Positions 1 to 9,606 of a stretch of 64,000 bases of DNA are shown one piece after another. The notes under the pieces are model-generated. The model did not search any database, was not told where the DNA came from, and saw only the letters and a list, made by a program, of their open reading frames with translations. Within the stretch, counting starts at the first letter, position 1; each line of letters starts with the position of its first letter. Source of the stretch: Anaerolineales bacterium (GTDB lineage: Bacteria > Chloroflexota > Anaerolineae > Anaerolineales > Villigracilaceae); contig JABFSL010000004.1 of the NCBI GenBank assembly GCA_013140605.1, forward strand, positions 19,854-83,853, in the 5' to 3' direction. Both the position numbers and the translations under genes were made by a program.

Positions 1-41
1 TTCAGAGGACTCTTTTCTTGCTTCTCACTTATTACTCTTTA

Positions 42-1922
42 CTACGCCAATTGCGGTGTACCACTCTTCTTCTTGCCGAAAGGCGCTGGGAAAAGCAGTT
101 CGAAATCTTCGCGGTTGATTGATTCAACTTCGAGAAGTTTCTGCGCTACGATATCCAATTGCTTGCGATATTTCTTGACGGTCAGCTTGGCAGTTTTGTA
201 GGCATCTTCCACGATCTTGCGGACTTCGCGGTCGATCTGCTCGGCGACTGCTTCGGAGTAATCACGTTGTTCTGAAATTTCACGGCCAAGGAAGATCATC
301 TCTTCTTTTTGACCATAGGACATGGTACCCATTTCAGTGCTCATGCCAAGGCGTTTGACCATGGCACGCGCCATGCTTGTCACTTGCTCAATATCGTTGG
401 ATGCGCCGGAAGTAATATCATCAAAGATCAATTCTTCAGCGGCGCGGCCACCAAGGGCCATTGCCAATGTGGCAAGCATCTTCTTGCGTGACATGAGGAT
501 GCGGTCTTCGTCAGGGCGGAACCAGGTCACGCCGCCGGCTTGTCCACGGCCCACAATGGTCACTTTTTGCACGGGGTCTGCTTCAGCGATGGCGTTTGCC
601 ACTATCGCATGACCAGCTTCATGGTAGGCAATGATGCGCTTCTCTTCGTCGGAGATGAGCCTGGATTTACGTTCAGGTCCCATGACAACGCGTTCAATGG
701 CCTCTTCCAATTCCGATTGGCCGATTGATTTTTTGTTGCGGCGGGCAGACAAAATCGCAGATTCATTGACGAGATTTTCCAGATCAGCGCCTGCAAAGCC
801 GGGCGTGCCGCGAGCAATGGTAGCAAGGTCAGCGGCTGGATCCAAGGGCTTGCCCTTGACATGTACTCTGAGGATTGCTTCACGGCCTTTGACATCAGGA
901 CGATCCAATGTGACGCGGCGGTCAAAACGACCGGGGCGCATCAATGCCGGATCAAGAATATCGGGACGGTTGGTTGCGGCGATAATGATCACATTCGTAT
1001 CTGTATCAAAGCCGTCCATTTCAACCAGCATTTGATTCAGCGTCTGCTCGCGTTCATCATGCGAGCCGCCAAGACCCGCTCCACGCTGACGGCCTACGGC
1101 ATCAATTTCATCCACGAAAATGATACAGGGGGAATGTCGCTTGGCCTGGTCGAAGAGATCGCGCACGCGGCTCGCGCCAACGCCTACGAACATCTCAACA
1201 AATTCAGAACCAGAAATCGAGAAGAACGGGACACCCGCTTCACCGGAAACCGCTTTTGCAAGCAGGGTCTTGCCTGTGCCTGGAGGGCCAACCAGTAAAA
1301 CACCCTTCGGAATACGCGCGCCGAGTTGAATGAACTTCTGCGGCTCTTTGAGGAACTCAACGATCTCTGCCAGTTCCTGTTTTGATTCTTCAGCGCCGGC
1401 CACATCAGCAAATGTGACGGTGGGATGCTCGCCGCTGAACATACGGGCACGGCTTTTACCAAAGGACATGGCCGCGTTATTACTGCCTTGTGCCTGGCGG
1501 AAAATAAACCAGAGCACGCCACCCATAAATAAAACGGGCAGAAGATATAACGCGCCGCTCAGTACGCCTCCCCAAACGGAAGGAGCACGAACTTCGATAA
1601 TGACATTTTCAGGGGCAAGTTGCTCGGTCGTAACGCCAAGGCTGCTAAGCTGTTCCACCAAAGTAGCATTTGACTCTTTACGAGATTCAACGCCTTCTTC
1701 TTCTGTCCCATCGGTATAAACCACGGTAATGGTATTATCGCTCTCAATAATAATGCGAGCGACCTCACCATTTTGCACTTTTTGTGCCACTTGATTAATG
1801 GTAAGTGGCTCAGCCGCGCTGGGATTCTGACGGAAACCCATGTAAAGCATGGCGCCGATGGCGACGAACAGAAGGATGTACACAAAAATCGATTGACTAC
1901 GGGAATTCACAGAATCCTCCAA
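42..1922 (-). CDS. ftsH: ATP-dependent zinc metalloprotease FtsH
   Basis: Membrane-anchored AAA+ protease that unfolds and degrades membrane and short-lived cytosolic proteins. The 626-residue product has two N-terminal membrane segments (about residues 12-29 and 120-141) flanking a periplasmic-type domain. The AAA module has Walker A GPPGTGKT at 212-219 and Walker B IIFVDEID at about 267-274, followed by the second region of homology. The zinc site HEAGH lies at 434-438. Length and domain order are normal for FtsH. It is transcribed away from the divergent CDF transporter gene, with about 200 bp between them. The start follows a GGAGG-like site (read on the minus strand just right of 1922). 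Confidence 0.97.
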   Translation of the reverse strand: MEDSVNSRSQSIFVYILLFVAIGAMLYMGFRQNPSAAEPLTINQVAQKVQNGEVARIIIESDNTITVVYTDGTEEEGVESRKESNATLVEQLSSLGVTTEQLAPENVIIEVRAPSVWGGVLSGALYLLPVLFMGGVLWFIFRQAQGSNNAAMSFGKSRARMFSGEHPTVTFADVAGAEESKQELAEIVEFLKEPQKFIQLGARIPKGVLLVGPPGTGKTLLAKAVSGEAGVPFFSISGSEFVEMFVGVGASRVRDLFDQAKRHSPCIIFVDEIDAVGRQRGAGLGGSHDEREQTLNQMLVEMDGFDTDTNVIIIAATNRPDILDPALMRPGRFDRRVTLDRPDVKGREAILRVHVKGKPLDPAADLATIARGTPGFAGADLENLVNESAILSARRNKKSIGQSELEEAIERVVMGPERKSRLISDEEKRIIAYHEAGHAIVANAIAEADPVQKVTIVGRGQAGGVTWFRPDEDRILMSRKKMLATLAMALGGRAAEELIFDDITSGASNDIEQVTSMARAMVKRLGMSTEMGTMSYGQKEEMIFLGREISEQRDYSEAVAEQIDREVRKIVEDAYKTAKLTVKKYRKQLDIVAQKLLEVESINREDFELLFPAPFGKKKSGTPQLA

Positions 1923-2124
1923 ATATGACTTACGGTCCGATTATACCAAGACCACCCCTTAGACTAAGCGTAAAAGGGAAATTTATATGATTCTCTAATA
2001 CGGCTCTCTTTTAACTGAAAACTGCCTGCAAAAACTATCGAGCTTTGGTTTCGCTCTGAGAGTCTCAGGGACGAACATCACTTTTCATTATCTAAATTTA
2101 TGCTTACAATAGTTTCCATAAACC
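1923..2124. promoter_or_regulatory. Divergent intergenic region between ftsH and CDF gene
   Basis: This 202-bp stretch separates two divergently transcribed genes, so it must hold the promoters of both. I see AT-rich sequence near each start but no box that I would call with confidence, no operator palindrome and no further gene. Confidence 0.4.
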
Positions 2125-3063
2125 ATGACAATAGACCCTAATAACCGCTCATTTCTTACACGCTTTGCCTGGCTTTCCATTGGCGCCGCCGTTCTCACCA
2201 TAGCCCTAAAGACCATCGCCTATTTGCTGACAGGCTCGGTCGGTCTGCTTTCCGACGCGCTGGAATCTCTGGTTAACCTGGTTGGCGCGCTAATGGCGCT
2301 GGCAATGTTGACCATCGCCGCCCGCCCGGCAGATGAAGACCACGCCTACGGTCACAGCAAAGCCGAATATTTTTCAAGCGGCGTTGAAGGGACTTTGATC
2401 GTCATCGCCGCCATCAGCATTATCATCACCGCCATTCCCAGGCTTATCACCCCAAAGCCGCTTGAGCAAGTCGGGCTGGGATTGGCGGTTTCAGTCGGGG
2501 CTTCACTTGTAAATTTGATCGTGGCGCTGATCCTTATGAAAGCAAGCAAACGCTATCAATCCATCACACTGGAAGCCAATGCGAATCATTTAATGACGGA
2601 TGTGTGGACATCGGGGGGAGTTCTGATCGGTGTCGGTCTGGTTGCCATTACCGGTTGGCAGCGATTGGACCCAATTGTCGCGTTCATTGTCGCGGCGAAC
2701 ATCATCTGGTCTGGATATCGTATCGTGAAAATGTCAGCGCTGGGATTAATGGATACCGCGCTATTGGTTGAGGAACAAAACCTTGTCACAAAAGCACTGG
2801 AACCCTACGCCGAAAAAGGTGTGGAGTTTCACGCCCTTCGAACACGTCAATCAGGTGCGAGAAAATTTGTGTCGCTTCATGTAATTGTCCCCGGCCGCTG
2901 GACAGTCCATCGCGGTCATCGTTTATTGGAAAACATAGAAGCGGATATCCGTCATGCCCTGCCAAACTCCACAGTATTCACTCATTTGGAGTCGCTCAAC
3001 GACCCGGCTTCATGGGATGATACAAATTTGGATCGCACAGAAACCCCGCCTTTGGAAAAATAA
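2125..3063 (+). CDS. Cation diffusion facilitator family transporter
   Basis: Predicted inner-membrane divalent metal/proton antiporter of the CDF family (312 residues, normal size). It has about six hydrophobic segments and a soluble C-terminal domain from about residue 210. The TM5 metal site HxxxD is present in the segment NHLMTD. In TM2, where many members carry HxxxD or DxxxD, this protein reads ALESLVN, giving E and N at the equivalent places. That changes the likely metal preference, which I cannot assign. The gene ends eight bases before a palindromic repeat element and is divergent from ftsH. Confidence 0.9.
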   Translation: MTIDPNNRSFLTRFAWLSIGAAVLTIALKTIAYLLTGSVGLLSDALESLVNLVGALMALAMLTIAARPADEDHAYGHSKAEYFSSGVEGTLIVIAAISIIITAIPRLITPKPLEQVGLGLAVSVGASLVNLIVALILMKASKRYQSITLEANANHLMTDVWTSGGVLIGVGLVAITGWQRLDPIVAFIVAANIIWSGYRIVKMSALGLMDTALLVEEQNLVTKALEPYAEKGVEFHALRTRQSGARKFVSLHVIVPGRWTVHRGHRLLENIEADIRHALPNSTVFTHLESLNDPASWDDTNLDRTETPPLEK

Positions 3064-3070
3064 AAAAAAT

Positions 3071-3210
3071 GGCTCTCCCGTTTCTGGTGGGATGATTGAC
3101 AAACGTTGAGTTCTTTGCCGCTGATTGCGCGGATTTATTAAATCGATTCGTGCAAATTAGCGAAATTCGTGGCTAAGGTTTTGGGGTTTCCCATTAAAAG
3201 CGGTAGTACC
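3071..3210. repeat. MITE-like palindromic element, degenerate copy
   Basis: About 140 bp beginning GGCTCTCCCGTTT and ending in a decayed inverted copy. It shares the internal stretch GCAAATTAGCGAAATTCGTGG with the better-preserved element at 54349-54508 (two mismatches there). No clean target duplication remains. It lies between the convergent CDF and xth genes. Confidence 0.75.
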
Positions 3211-3218
3211 AAACAAAC

Positions 3219-3980
3219 CTATATCAACACCAACTCCACGGGACAATGATCTGAACCCATCACGTTTTCGTGAATGATCACATCCTTCACTCGCGGAAGA
3301 AGATTTTCGGAAATCAGGAAATAATCCAAACGCCAGCCTATGCCGCGCTGACGCGCGTTGAGGCGATACGTCCACCAGGTGTATTGAACTTTATCGGGAT
3401 ACAAATGTCGATACACATCCACAAAACCGTGACCCAAAAAATTTTGCACCCACTCACGCTCTTCAGGCAGAAAGCCTGAAGTTTTTTCATTGGCCTTGGG
3501 ATTCTTCAAATCGATAGGCATATGGGATGTATTGAAGTCCCCGGTGATGATAATGCTCTCGCCTCTTTTATGAAGCTCGTCGCATAATTTCAACAAGTGG
3601 GAATAGAAGGCGAGTTTATAACCCACGCGCTGTTGTCCGCGCTGACCATTCGGGAAGTAAATGTTGAATAGACGGCAACCAGCCGCAACGGTCTGAATGA
3701 CGCGCCCTTCCACATCAAATTCGTCATCGCCCATGCCCATCACGATCTCATCAGGTTGTTCTTTATAGAAGGTTGTCACGCCGCTGTAACCCGGACGCTG
3801 CGCTGCATTCCACACATACGGCAATTGCAGTTGCGCGTGCTGCTCTTCATTTAACTGTTCTTCGCGTGCCTTTACCTCTTGCAGGCACAACGCATCAGGC
3901 TGCTGCGCAAAAGCCCAGTCCAATGCATTTTTGCCAAGCGCGGCACGAATGCCGTTCACATTCCAGGTAATGATTTTCAT
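3219..3980 (-). CDS. xth: Exodeoxyribonuclease III (xth/ExoA family)
   Basis: AP endonuclease and 3'-5' exonuclease of base-excision repair, in the Mg-dependent exonuclease-endonuclease-phosphatase fold. The 253-residue protein opens with MKIITWNVNGIR, carries LCLQEVKA with the metal-binding Glu, ITGDFN with the catalytic Asp/Asn, and ends with GSDHCPV containing the catalytic His. All family motifs are intact and the length is typical. It is divergent from the receiver-domain gene that begins 58 bp away. Confidence 0.95.
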   Translation of the reverse strand: MKIITWNVNGIRAALGKNALDWAFAQQPDALCLQEVKAREEQLNEEQHAQLQLPYVWNAAQRPGYSGVTTFYKEQPDEIVMGMGDDEFDVEGRVIQTVAAGCRLFNIYFPNGQRGQQRVGYKLAFYSHLLKLCDELHKRGESIIITGDFNTSHMPIDLKNPKANEKTSGFLPEEREWVQNFLGHGFVDVYRHLYPDKVQYTWWTYRLNARQRGIGWRLDYFLISENLLPRVKDVIIHENVMGSDHCPVELVLI

Positions 3981-4037
3981 GATTAACCCTTGAAAATTTT
4001 TTATGGTAAACTTGCTTTAAGAGACAGGATAAAAAAA

Positions 4038-4433
4038 ATGGATAATGTAACTGTCAAAAGAATTCTTTGCATAGAAGATGAGCCTGAGATGATCGATCTT
4101 ATTCGACTCATTCTTGGCCGCCGTGGTTACGAGGTTCATGGCGCAACAGGTGGGGTTGAGGGTGCCCGCCTTGTGCGCGAATTGCTTCCTGACCTTGTGC
4201 TTCTTGACCTGATGATGCCTGATATGGATGGTTGGGAAGTATACCAACAAATGAAAGCCGACCAAACAACACGCAACATTCCCGTGATCGTTGTCACCGC
4301 AAAAGCGCAAAACATTGATAAGGTCCTCGGGCTGCATATCGCAAAGGTGGATGACTACATCGCCAAACCTTTCGGTCCGCAGGAACTAATGGACAGCGTG
4401 GAAAGAATACTCGGCCAAAAAGCTACATCCTGA
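4038..4433 (+). CDS. Single-domain response regulator (CheY-like receiver)
   Basis: A 131-residue stand-alone receiver domain. The acidic pocket is CIEDEPEM near residue 13, the phospho-acceptor Asp is at about 57 in LLDLMMPD, the conserved Thr is in IVVTAKA and the Lys is in IAKPFGP. There is no output domain, so it must act through a protein partner or phosphorelay. No histidine kinase is nearby. I chose the ATG at 4038 because the upstream in-frame ATG at 3990 would add residues that precede the receiver fold. Confidence 0.9.
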   Translation: MDNVTVKRILCIEDEPEMIDLIRLILGRRGYEVHGATGGVEGARLVRELLPDLVLLDLMMPDMDGWEVYQQMKADQTTRNIPVIVVTAKAQNIDKVLGLHIAKVDDYIAKPFGPQELMDSVERILGQKATS

Positions 4434-4451
4434 AAATAAAATTTATCGTTG

Positions 4452-4475
4452 CAGGGCGGCGGAATGGCCGCCCTG
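4452..4475 (+). terminator. Hairpin after the response-regulator gene
   Basis: Perfect 9-bp stem CAGGGCGGC/GCCGCCCTG with a 6-base loop, just after the receiver gene. Its T-run is weak. It overlaps an upstream alternative start of the next gene, which supports the later start at 4494. Confidence 0.55.
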
Positions 4476-4493
4476 TTCATTAGTTACCACACC

Positions 4494-4865
4494 ATGCCGC
4501 GCCCCATCCACATCAACAATCTGACCAGAGCGATTGAACAACCTGCACATGTGGGATACTGCGATTCGTTTCCATGCCGCTTACGCGGACTCATGTTCCG
4601 TTCCCGCCTCGGACTTAACGAGGGCCTGCTTCTGGTCGAAAAGCGTGATTCACGCCTCGACACATCCATCCACATGTTCTTCGTTCCATTTGATCTGGCA
4701 GTCTTTTGGATCAATTCGGAAATGACGGTTGTGGACAAAATCATCGCAAAATCATGGCGACCTGCTTACTTTCCCAAAGCAGACGCAAAATACACTTTGG
4801 AGATACACCCCGACCGCTGGGGGGATTACGAAATTGGCGACAAGGTCGAATTCAAGAATGTTTAA
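4494..4865 (+). CDS. DUF192 family protein
   Basis: A 123-residue protein of the DUF192 family, small beta-rich proteins of unknown function often found near membranes. Recognisable parts are the CRLRGLMFR segment, the SRLDTSIHMFFVPFDLAVFWI core and the closing LEIHPDRW...YEIGDKVEF. An in-frame ATG at 4449 exists but overlaps the preceding hairpin, so I prefer 4494. No clear Shine-Dalgarno is visible. Its last eight bases overlap the start of the LysM/M23 gene, indicating translational coupling. Confidence 0.85.
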   Translation: MPRPIHINNLTRAIEQPAHVGYCDSFPCRLRGLMFRSRLGLNEGLLLVEKRDSRLDTSIHMFFVPFDLAVFWINSEMTVVDKIIAKSWRPAYFPKADAKYTLEIHPDRWGDYEIGDKVEFKNV

Positions 4866-6264
4866 ACGCGCAATAATCATCATATTTCTTCTAACCACTT
4901 TAATTTCATCCAAGCCTGCGTATGCTCAAGAGGCAAGCGGGCCTGTTTACATTGTTCAATCAGGCGACAGTCTCTCTTCCATCGCGGAATTTTTCAGCGT
5001 AAGCATCAATGAGCTGATGTCTGTCAACGGAATTTCAGATCCCAACCAACTGGATGCGGGACAGCAGCTTATCATTCCCGGCCTGGAGGGAGTTACTGGA
5101 ATATTAAATGTGGAAGTCGTCAACTTTGGCGATTCATTCCGAAGCCTGGTTCGACGGACTCAAGTGTCGCAAGCCGTGTTCAAGAAGTTGAATCATGTGA
5201 TCAGTCCCAGTCAATTCTATGTTGGCGTGGGGATGATCGTTCCTGCGCAGGATGAAAATAAAATTCTCAACACACGCATGTCAACCAGCACAGGGGAATC
5301 TCTGCTGGAATTGGCAGTCAAGCAAAATACGGATGTATGGACGCTTGCAGGTAATAATGGCCTGCAAGGTTCATGGGATGGACTGCCGGGAGACACACTC
5401 TTCGCAAGCGGCGAAAGCGCAGACCAAAACATTAGCGGTTTGCCATCCGCATTTATCAGCGCAGAGATACGCGACCTTCCAATCAAACAGGGCGGCACAG
5501 GCGTAATTACTGTGCAAACCATACCCGCAGTAACGTTGAGTGGAATACTTGTTGACCATCCATTGCATTTCTTTCCAGCGGAGAATGGTACACAGGTGGC
5601 GCTTCAAGGTGTACATGCTTTGCTTGAGCCTGGGGTTTATCCATTGCGCCTCGATGCAACACTCGCTGATGGAAGCGTTCAGTCCTACGAACAATCGATT
5701 TTGATTGTCTCTGGAAATTATCCGGACGATCCGCTTTTGTATGTTGACCCTGCCACCATTGACCCCGCTTCAACAGAACCTGAACAACAGCAGCTAATAC
5801 AAATCACGATGCCTTCCAATCCAACAAAATATTGGAATGGTCAGTTCATTTCCCCTGCAATTGCATATCCTGAGTTCGCTTTGTTTACTTCAAAGTATGG
5901 CAATCGCCGCACTTATATTGGACAAGGCACAAACCTGCAAGTTCAAGGGTTCCATACTGGGCTTGATTATGGTGGTGGAACGGGGCTGCCCATCACCGCG
6001 CCTGCGGCCGGGCAAGTTGTATTTGCAGGGTTTCTAACCGTGCGAGGAAACGCAACGATCATTGACCATGGCTGGGGCGTGTACAGTGGTTTCTGGCATC
6101 AATCAGAGATTCGGGTACAGGTCGGCCAAATGGTGCAACAAAATGAAGTGATCGGGTTGGTGGGCGGTACAGGCCGTGTGACAGGTCCACACTTGCATTG
6201 GGAATTGTGGGTGAACGGCGTGCAGGCAGATCCGCTCGATTGGCTGAATCAGGCCTACCCGTAG
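4858..6264 (+). CDS. LysM-domain M23 metallopeptidase
   Basis: Secreted cell-wall hydrolase or its regulator, 468 residues. A signal peptide (about 1-23, ending near SKPAYAQ) is followed by a LysM domain (YIVQSGDSLSSIAEFFSV, about 31-75) that binds glycan. A long middle region follows, and then a C-terminal M23 domain. The M23 zinc ligands are visible as HTGLDYGG and HLHWELW, so it is probably catalytically active. The start at 4858 directly precedes the signal peptide and overlaps the DUF192 gene by eight bases; an upstream in-frame ATG at 4729 would read through that gene. Confidence 0.92.
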   Translation: MFKRAIIIIFLLTTLISSKPAYAQEASGPVYIVQSGDSLSSIAEFFSVSINELMSVNGISDPNQLDAGQQLIIPGLEGVTGILNVEVVNFGDSFRSLVRRTQVSQAVFKKLNHVISPSQFYVGVGMIVPAQDENKILNTRMSTSTGESLLELAVKQNTDVWTLAGNNGLQGSWDGLPGDTLFASGESADQNISGLPSAFISAEIRDLPIKQGGTGVITVQTIPAVTLSGILVDHPLHFFPAENGTQVALQGVHALLEPGVYPLRLDATLADGSVQSYEQSILIVSGNYPDDPLLYVDPATIDPASTEPEQQQLIQITMPSNPTKYWNGQFISPAIAYPEFALFTSKYGNRRTYIGQGTNLQVQGFHTGLDYGGGTGLPITAPAAGQVVFAGFLTVRGNATIIDHGWGVYSGFWHQSEIRVQVGQMVQQNEVIGLVGGTGRVTGPHLHWELWVNGVQADPLDWLNQAYP

Positions 6265-6323
6265 AAAGACGCGTTGCACTTCATCCATGAATATGTTAAA
6301 CTCTTGAAAAGGATTTCAATTTC

Positions 6324-6815
6324 ATGAATAAACTTGTCAATTTCCTGAAGCAGAGCGATATCTTTTATCAATTCACACCAACACAATTGGAGTTGGTGGG
6401 AAACCTTTGTCAGGAAATTGTGTTTAATGCAGATGAACTCATTTTTCAGGAAAATAGCAGCAGCAAGGAATTGTATGTGATCGCGCAAGGTGAAGTGGAT
6501 ATTTTGATCAATCGCAGCGCAACAGGCGACTTTGAAAAAAAAGAAACAACCGTTGCAGTCCTTCGAAGAGGCCAATCTTTTGGAGAGGTGGCTTTGGTGG
6601 ATGAGGGACTCCGTTCCGCTTCGGCACGCGCAGTGCAAAAAGATACCCGGCTAATTGTCATACAACGTGACAAATTGATTATATTATGCGAAACATACCC
6701 TCAGCTTGGCTACCGTTTAATGTACAATCTGGCTGCCGACCTTGCCATGAAAATCCGCAATACAGATCTGCGTATTCGCGAACAACTCCTTTACAAACCG
6801 CATGAAAAAAAATAA
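6324..6815 (+). CDS. Cyclic-nucleotide-binding domain protein
   Basis: A 163-residue protein consisting of one cNMP-binding domain of the CRP type. The phosphate-binding cassette is visible as FGEVALVDEGLRSASARAV at about residues 89-107, with the conserved Gly-Glu and the Arg that contacts the cyclic phosphate. No DNA-binding domain follows, so it is not a CRP-like transcription factor as it stands. It could be a regulatory subunit or a scaffold. It stands alone before the liv promoter region. Confidence 0.88.
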   Translation: MNKLVNFLKQSDIFYQFTPTQLELVGNLCQEIVFNADELIFQENSSSKELYVIAQGEVDILINRSATGDFEKKETTVAVLRRGQSFGEVALVDEGLRSASARAVQKDTRLIVIQRDKLIILCETYPQLGYRLMYNLAADLAMKIRNTDLRIREQLLYKPHEKK

Positions 6816-7147
6816 TCGTAAAATCACTAAAATCCATCTTTTTACAGGGAACTGATTTGGGATCACGTTTTGGGAAAGCCATAAAGTCTCATTTATAAAC
6901 ACTTGACCAGAGACAAAAACCACCGTATTATTGCGACTTAATAAAATAGAAAGGCCAATTTAGCGGTTTAAAAAAATAAAGCCATGGAAATCCGTATTGA
7001 AAAGGTTTTTCGGGCTTTCTTTGTATATGAAGGTATCTTTACCAAAGGAGGTGAGGCTGACATTGTAAGGTATTGTCTGCTGTCGGTTGTGTCCCGTAGC
7101 TACGGGAATGTGAATTCACCTAACATAATTTTGGAGGAGTAAGAAAA
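6816..7147 (+). promoter_or_regulatory. Upstream region of the liv-type operon
   Basis: A 332-bp region without a standard gene. It contains a TTGAAA (about 6999) with AT-rich candidate -10 sequence about 18-21 bp downstream, a near-perfect anti-16S match AAAGGAGGTGA at 7044-7054, and a 14-bp palindrome CCCGTAGCTACGGG at 7093-7106. A 26-codon frame starting at ATT 7062 ends with TAA at 7140-7142, five bases before the livJ start. The strong ribosome-binding sequence so far from livJ is unusual. The operon's own binding site GGAGGAG sits at 7133-7139. Confidence 0.5.
7093..7106. repeat. 14-bp perfect palindrome upstream of livJ
   Basis: CCCGTAGCTACGGG, about 42 bp before the livJ start. It could be an operator or an RNA hairpin in the leader. 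Nothing in the window identifies a cognate regulator. Confidence 0.5.
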
Positions 7148-8398
7148 ATGAATAAGCGTTTCTTCGTTGTACTGTCTGTACTCGTTATCGCCAGCATGGC
7201 CCTCGCAGCTTGCGGTGGCGGTGGTGGTGGCGCGAGTTCCACCCTCAAGATCGTCTCCAGCCTCCCCATGACTGGTTCTTCATTAACTCAGACCCAAACC
7301 ATCGTAAACGCGATGCAGTTGCGCCTCGAGCAGGTTGAATCAAAAGCCTGTGGTGGCAAGTACACCATCGAATACGAAGCCTGGGATGATGCCTCTGCCG
7401 CTCTCGGCCAGTGGGATCCTGCGATTGAAACTGAGAACGCCAACAAGGCCGCCGCCGATGCCTCGATTATCGCCTATCTCGGTACATTCAACTCTGGCGC
7501 TGCCAAGCTCTCCATTCCGATCTTGAATCAGGCTGGTCCTTTAACAATGATCTCGCCCGCCAACACCAACCCTGGTTTGACCAAGGCTGACAAGGATCTT
7601 CCCGGCGTAACCGATTCCTACTATCCAACCGGATCTCGCTCCTACTCTCGCGTTGTTGCCGCTGATGATATTCAAGGCAAAGTTGCCGCCAACTTCGTGA
7701 AATCCCTTGGCGCCACCACCGTTTACATCCTCGATGATCAACAGCTCTACGGTAAGGGTGTTGCTGATGTGTTCGAAGCCACCGCCGCCGAAATCGGTTT
7801 GACCGTTGTCGGCCACGAAGGTATCGATCCCAAGGCTGCTGATTACAAAGCTTTGATGACCAAGATCTCCACCAGCAATGATGGCGGCGCTCCTGATGCA
7901 ATCTATGTTGGTATGGTCGTTGACAGCAATGCATCCCAGTTGCTCAAGGATAAGGTTGCGATCATGGGCGACAACGAGACCGTCAAGTTCGTCGGTCCCG
8001 ATGGCATCCAGACCCAGGCCTTCATTGACGGCGCTGGAGCCGATGTCGCTGCTGGCGTGTACGCCTCCGTCGCTGGCGTTCCTTTCTCTGAACTTCCCGC
8101 CGCTGGTAAGAAGTTTGTGACTGACTACGAAGCCAAGTATGGCCCATTGACCGAGCCTTACTCTGTATATGGTTATGAGACCATGAGTGTTGCACTTCGC
8201 GCAATCGAAGACGTCTGCGCCGCTGGTGGCGACCCCACCGACCGCGCTGCGATCAACAGTGCAGTGTTCGCCATCAAGAATTTTGACGGCGCTCTCGGCA
8301 CCTGGTCATTCGATGCAAATGGTGATACAAGCTTGACCGATATGAGCTTCTATCAGGTTCAAGGCGGTGCTTATGTAGCCGTCGGAACGTTCAAGTAA
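7148..8398 (+). CDS. ABC transporter substrate-binding lipoprotein, branched-chain amino-acid type
   Basis: Extracytoplasmic ligand-binding protein of the LivJ/LivK family, 416 residues. The signal peptide ends in the lipobox LAAC (Cys at about 21), followed by a Gly-rich linker, so the protein is lipid-anchored. The Leu/Ile/Val-binding periplasmic fold (Peripla_BP_6) follows, with SLPMTG near its start and IAYLGTFNSGAAK in the first lobe. It is first in a five-gene operon with two permeases and two ATPases. The family also binds amides, urea and aromatic compounds, so the substrate is not fixed by sequence. The start follows GGAGGAG. Confidence 0.93.
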   Translation: MNKRFFVVLSVLVIASMALAACGGGGGGASSTLKIVSSLPMTGSSLTQTQTIVNAMQLRLEQVESKACGGKYTIEYEAWDDASAALGQWDPAIETENANKAAADASIIAYLGTFNSGAAKLSIPILNQAGPLTMISPANTNPGLTKADKDLPGVTDSYYPTGSRSYSRVVAADDIQGKVAANFVKSLGATTVYILDDQQLYGKGVADVFEATAAEIGLTVVGHEGIDPKAADYKALMTKISTSNDGGAPDAIYVGMVVDSNASQLLKDKVAIMGDNETVKFVGPDGIQTQAFIDGAGADVAAGVYASVAGVPFSELPAAGKKFVTDYEAKYGPLTEPYSVYGYETMSVALRAIEDVCAAGGDPTDRAAINSAVFAIKNFDGALGTWSFDANGDTSLTDMSFYQVQGGAYVAVGTFK

Positions 8399-8419
8399 GG
8401 TTAATTTCTCTCGCAAGTC

Positions 8420-8444
8420 GGGGGCGGCACAATATGCCGCCCCC
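8420..8444 (+). terminator. Intercistronic hairpin between livJ-like and livH-like genes
   Basis: A 10-bp GC-rich perfect stem GGGGGCGGCA/TGCCGCCCCC with a short loop, followed within a few bases by TTTTT (8450-8454). It should act as a partial terminator or 3' stabiliser, raising binding-protein mRNA over that of the membrane subunits. Confidence 0.75.
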
Positions 8445-8479
8445 CATCCTTTTTGAAGAGCACATAAAAGAGGAGAACC

Positions 8480-9595
8480 ATGGAAACCGCCAGAAAAAAA
8501 TTTAACTGGAGGCGATTCGCCATCGCCACGCTTGTTCTTTATATCGTTTTCCTTATTGGTCCGATTGTGGGGTTGGATATTCCGGTGGTTTACGCTGCTA
8601 TTAAAGCCAATCCGCTTCAACTGGTTCAATTTCTAATTATCGGGATATCAAACGGCGCGATCGTCGCCATCATCGCGCTGGGCTATACAATGGTATATGG
8701 CATCATCGAACTGATCAATTTCGCACATGGTGATGTGTATATGATCGGCGTTTTCACCTCATTAACTGTTCTTTCAGTAACAGGCACTTTGGAAAGTAAA
8801 GATCCGGTCAAGATTACATTAGGACTTATCCTTGCGTTGGTTATAGCCATCGTATTTTGCGCAATCTTAAATGCGGCCATTGAGAGGCTTGCCTACAGAC
8901 GTCTTCGCAACGCCCCGCGACTGGCCCCGTTGATCTCTGCAATTGGCATGTCTTTTATTATTGAAAATATTGGTTTGATGTGGGCGGCACAGGCATGGCT
9001 TGTTCCCTCTTTTGGAACAACCGGCGGCGCTTCTCAAAAAGTATTCCCTGATATGCTAGGCATACTTTTTGCAAGTCTGGGTTGGAATATTAATTTGCTT
9101 GCTTCCAGCGGATTAGCTCTTCGGTTAACAATTAAAGATTTGTTGGTAATCGTTCTCGCCGTTGTTTTAATGACCGGCTTGTATCTATTTGTTCAACGGA
9201 CCCGCCTCGGCAAAGCCATGCGCGCCACCGCGCAAAACCGTGACGCCGCCAAAATGCTGGGTATTGATATTGACCGGGTTATCACAGCAACCTTCCTGAT
9301 CGGCGGCGGTCTTGCGGGCGCGGCTGGTTTAATGGCTGGTTTATATAACAACACCGCCTGGTGGTTCATGGGCTTCCGCGCAGGTCTGCAATCCTTTACA
9401 GCGGCGGTACTTGGCGGTATCGGAAACATCACCGGCGGAATGTTGGGCGGCTTTCTGATCGGTTTACTGGCATCATTCAGCGATGGTTATCTTAATGCGC
9501 GCTGGACAAACGCGTTGGTTTTCGCGACACTGGTTCTCATCCTATTATTCCGTCCCACCGGCTTGCTTGGTGAACAGACGGGGCAAAAAGCCTAA
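8480..9595 (+). CDS. livH: Branched-chain amino-acid ABC permease, LivH type
   Basis: Inner-membrane permease of the liv-type importer, 371 residues with about eight to nine hydrophobic segments. The family signature region is LGYTMVYGIIELINFAHGDVYMIG near residue 72, and the EAA-like contact region is GKAMRATAQNRDAAKMLGID. It is somewhat longer than the usual 290-310 because of an N-terminal membrane segment and an inserted loop. A good AGAGGAG site precedes the ATG. It pairs with the LivM-type permease 12 bp downstream. Confidence 0.92.
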   Translation: METARKKFNWRRFAIATLVLYIVFLIGPIVGLDIPVVYAAIKANPLQLVQFLIIGISNGAIVAIIALGYTMVYGIIELINFAHGDVYMIGVFTSLTVLSVTGTLESKDPVKITLGLILALVIAIVFCAILNAAIERLAYRRLRNAPRLAPLISAIGMSFIIENIGLMWAAQAWLVPSFGTTGGASQKVFPDMLGILFASLGWNINLLASSGLALRLTIKDLLVIVLAVVLMTGLYLFVQRTRLGKAMRATAQNRDAAKMLGIDIDRVITATFLIGGGLAGAAGLMAGLYNNTAWWFMGFRAGLQSFTAAVLGGIGNITGGMLGGFLIGLLASFSDGYLNARWTNALVFATLVLILLFRPTGLLGEQTGQKA

Positions 9596-9606
9596 GAGGT
9601 TCATCC

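Noticed and set aside
309..1719. Several plus-strand open frames opposite ftsH
   Set aside because: They lie inside a highly conserved minus-strand coding region and have no domain or ribosome-binding evidence; they are shadows.
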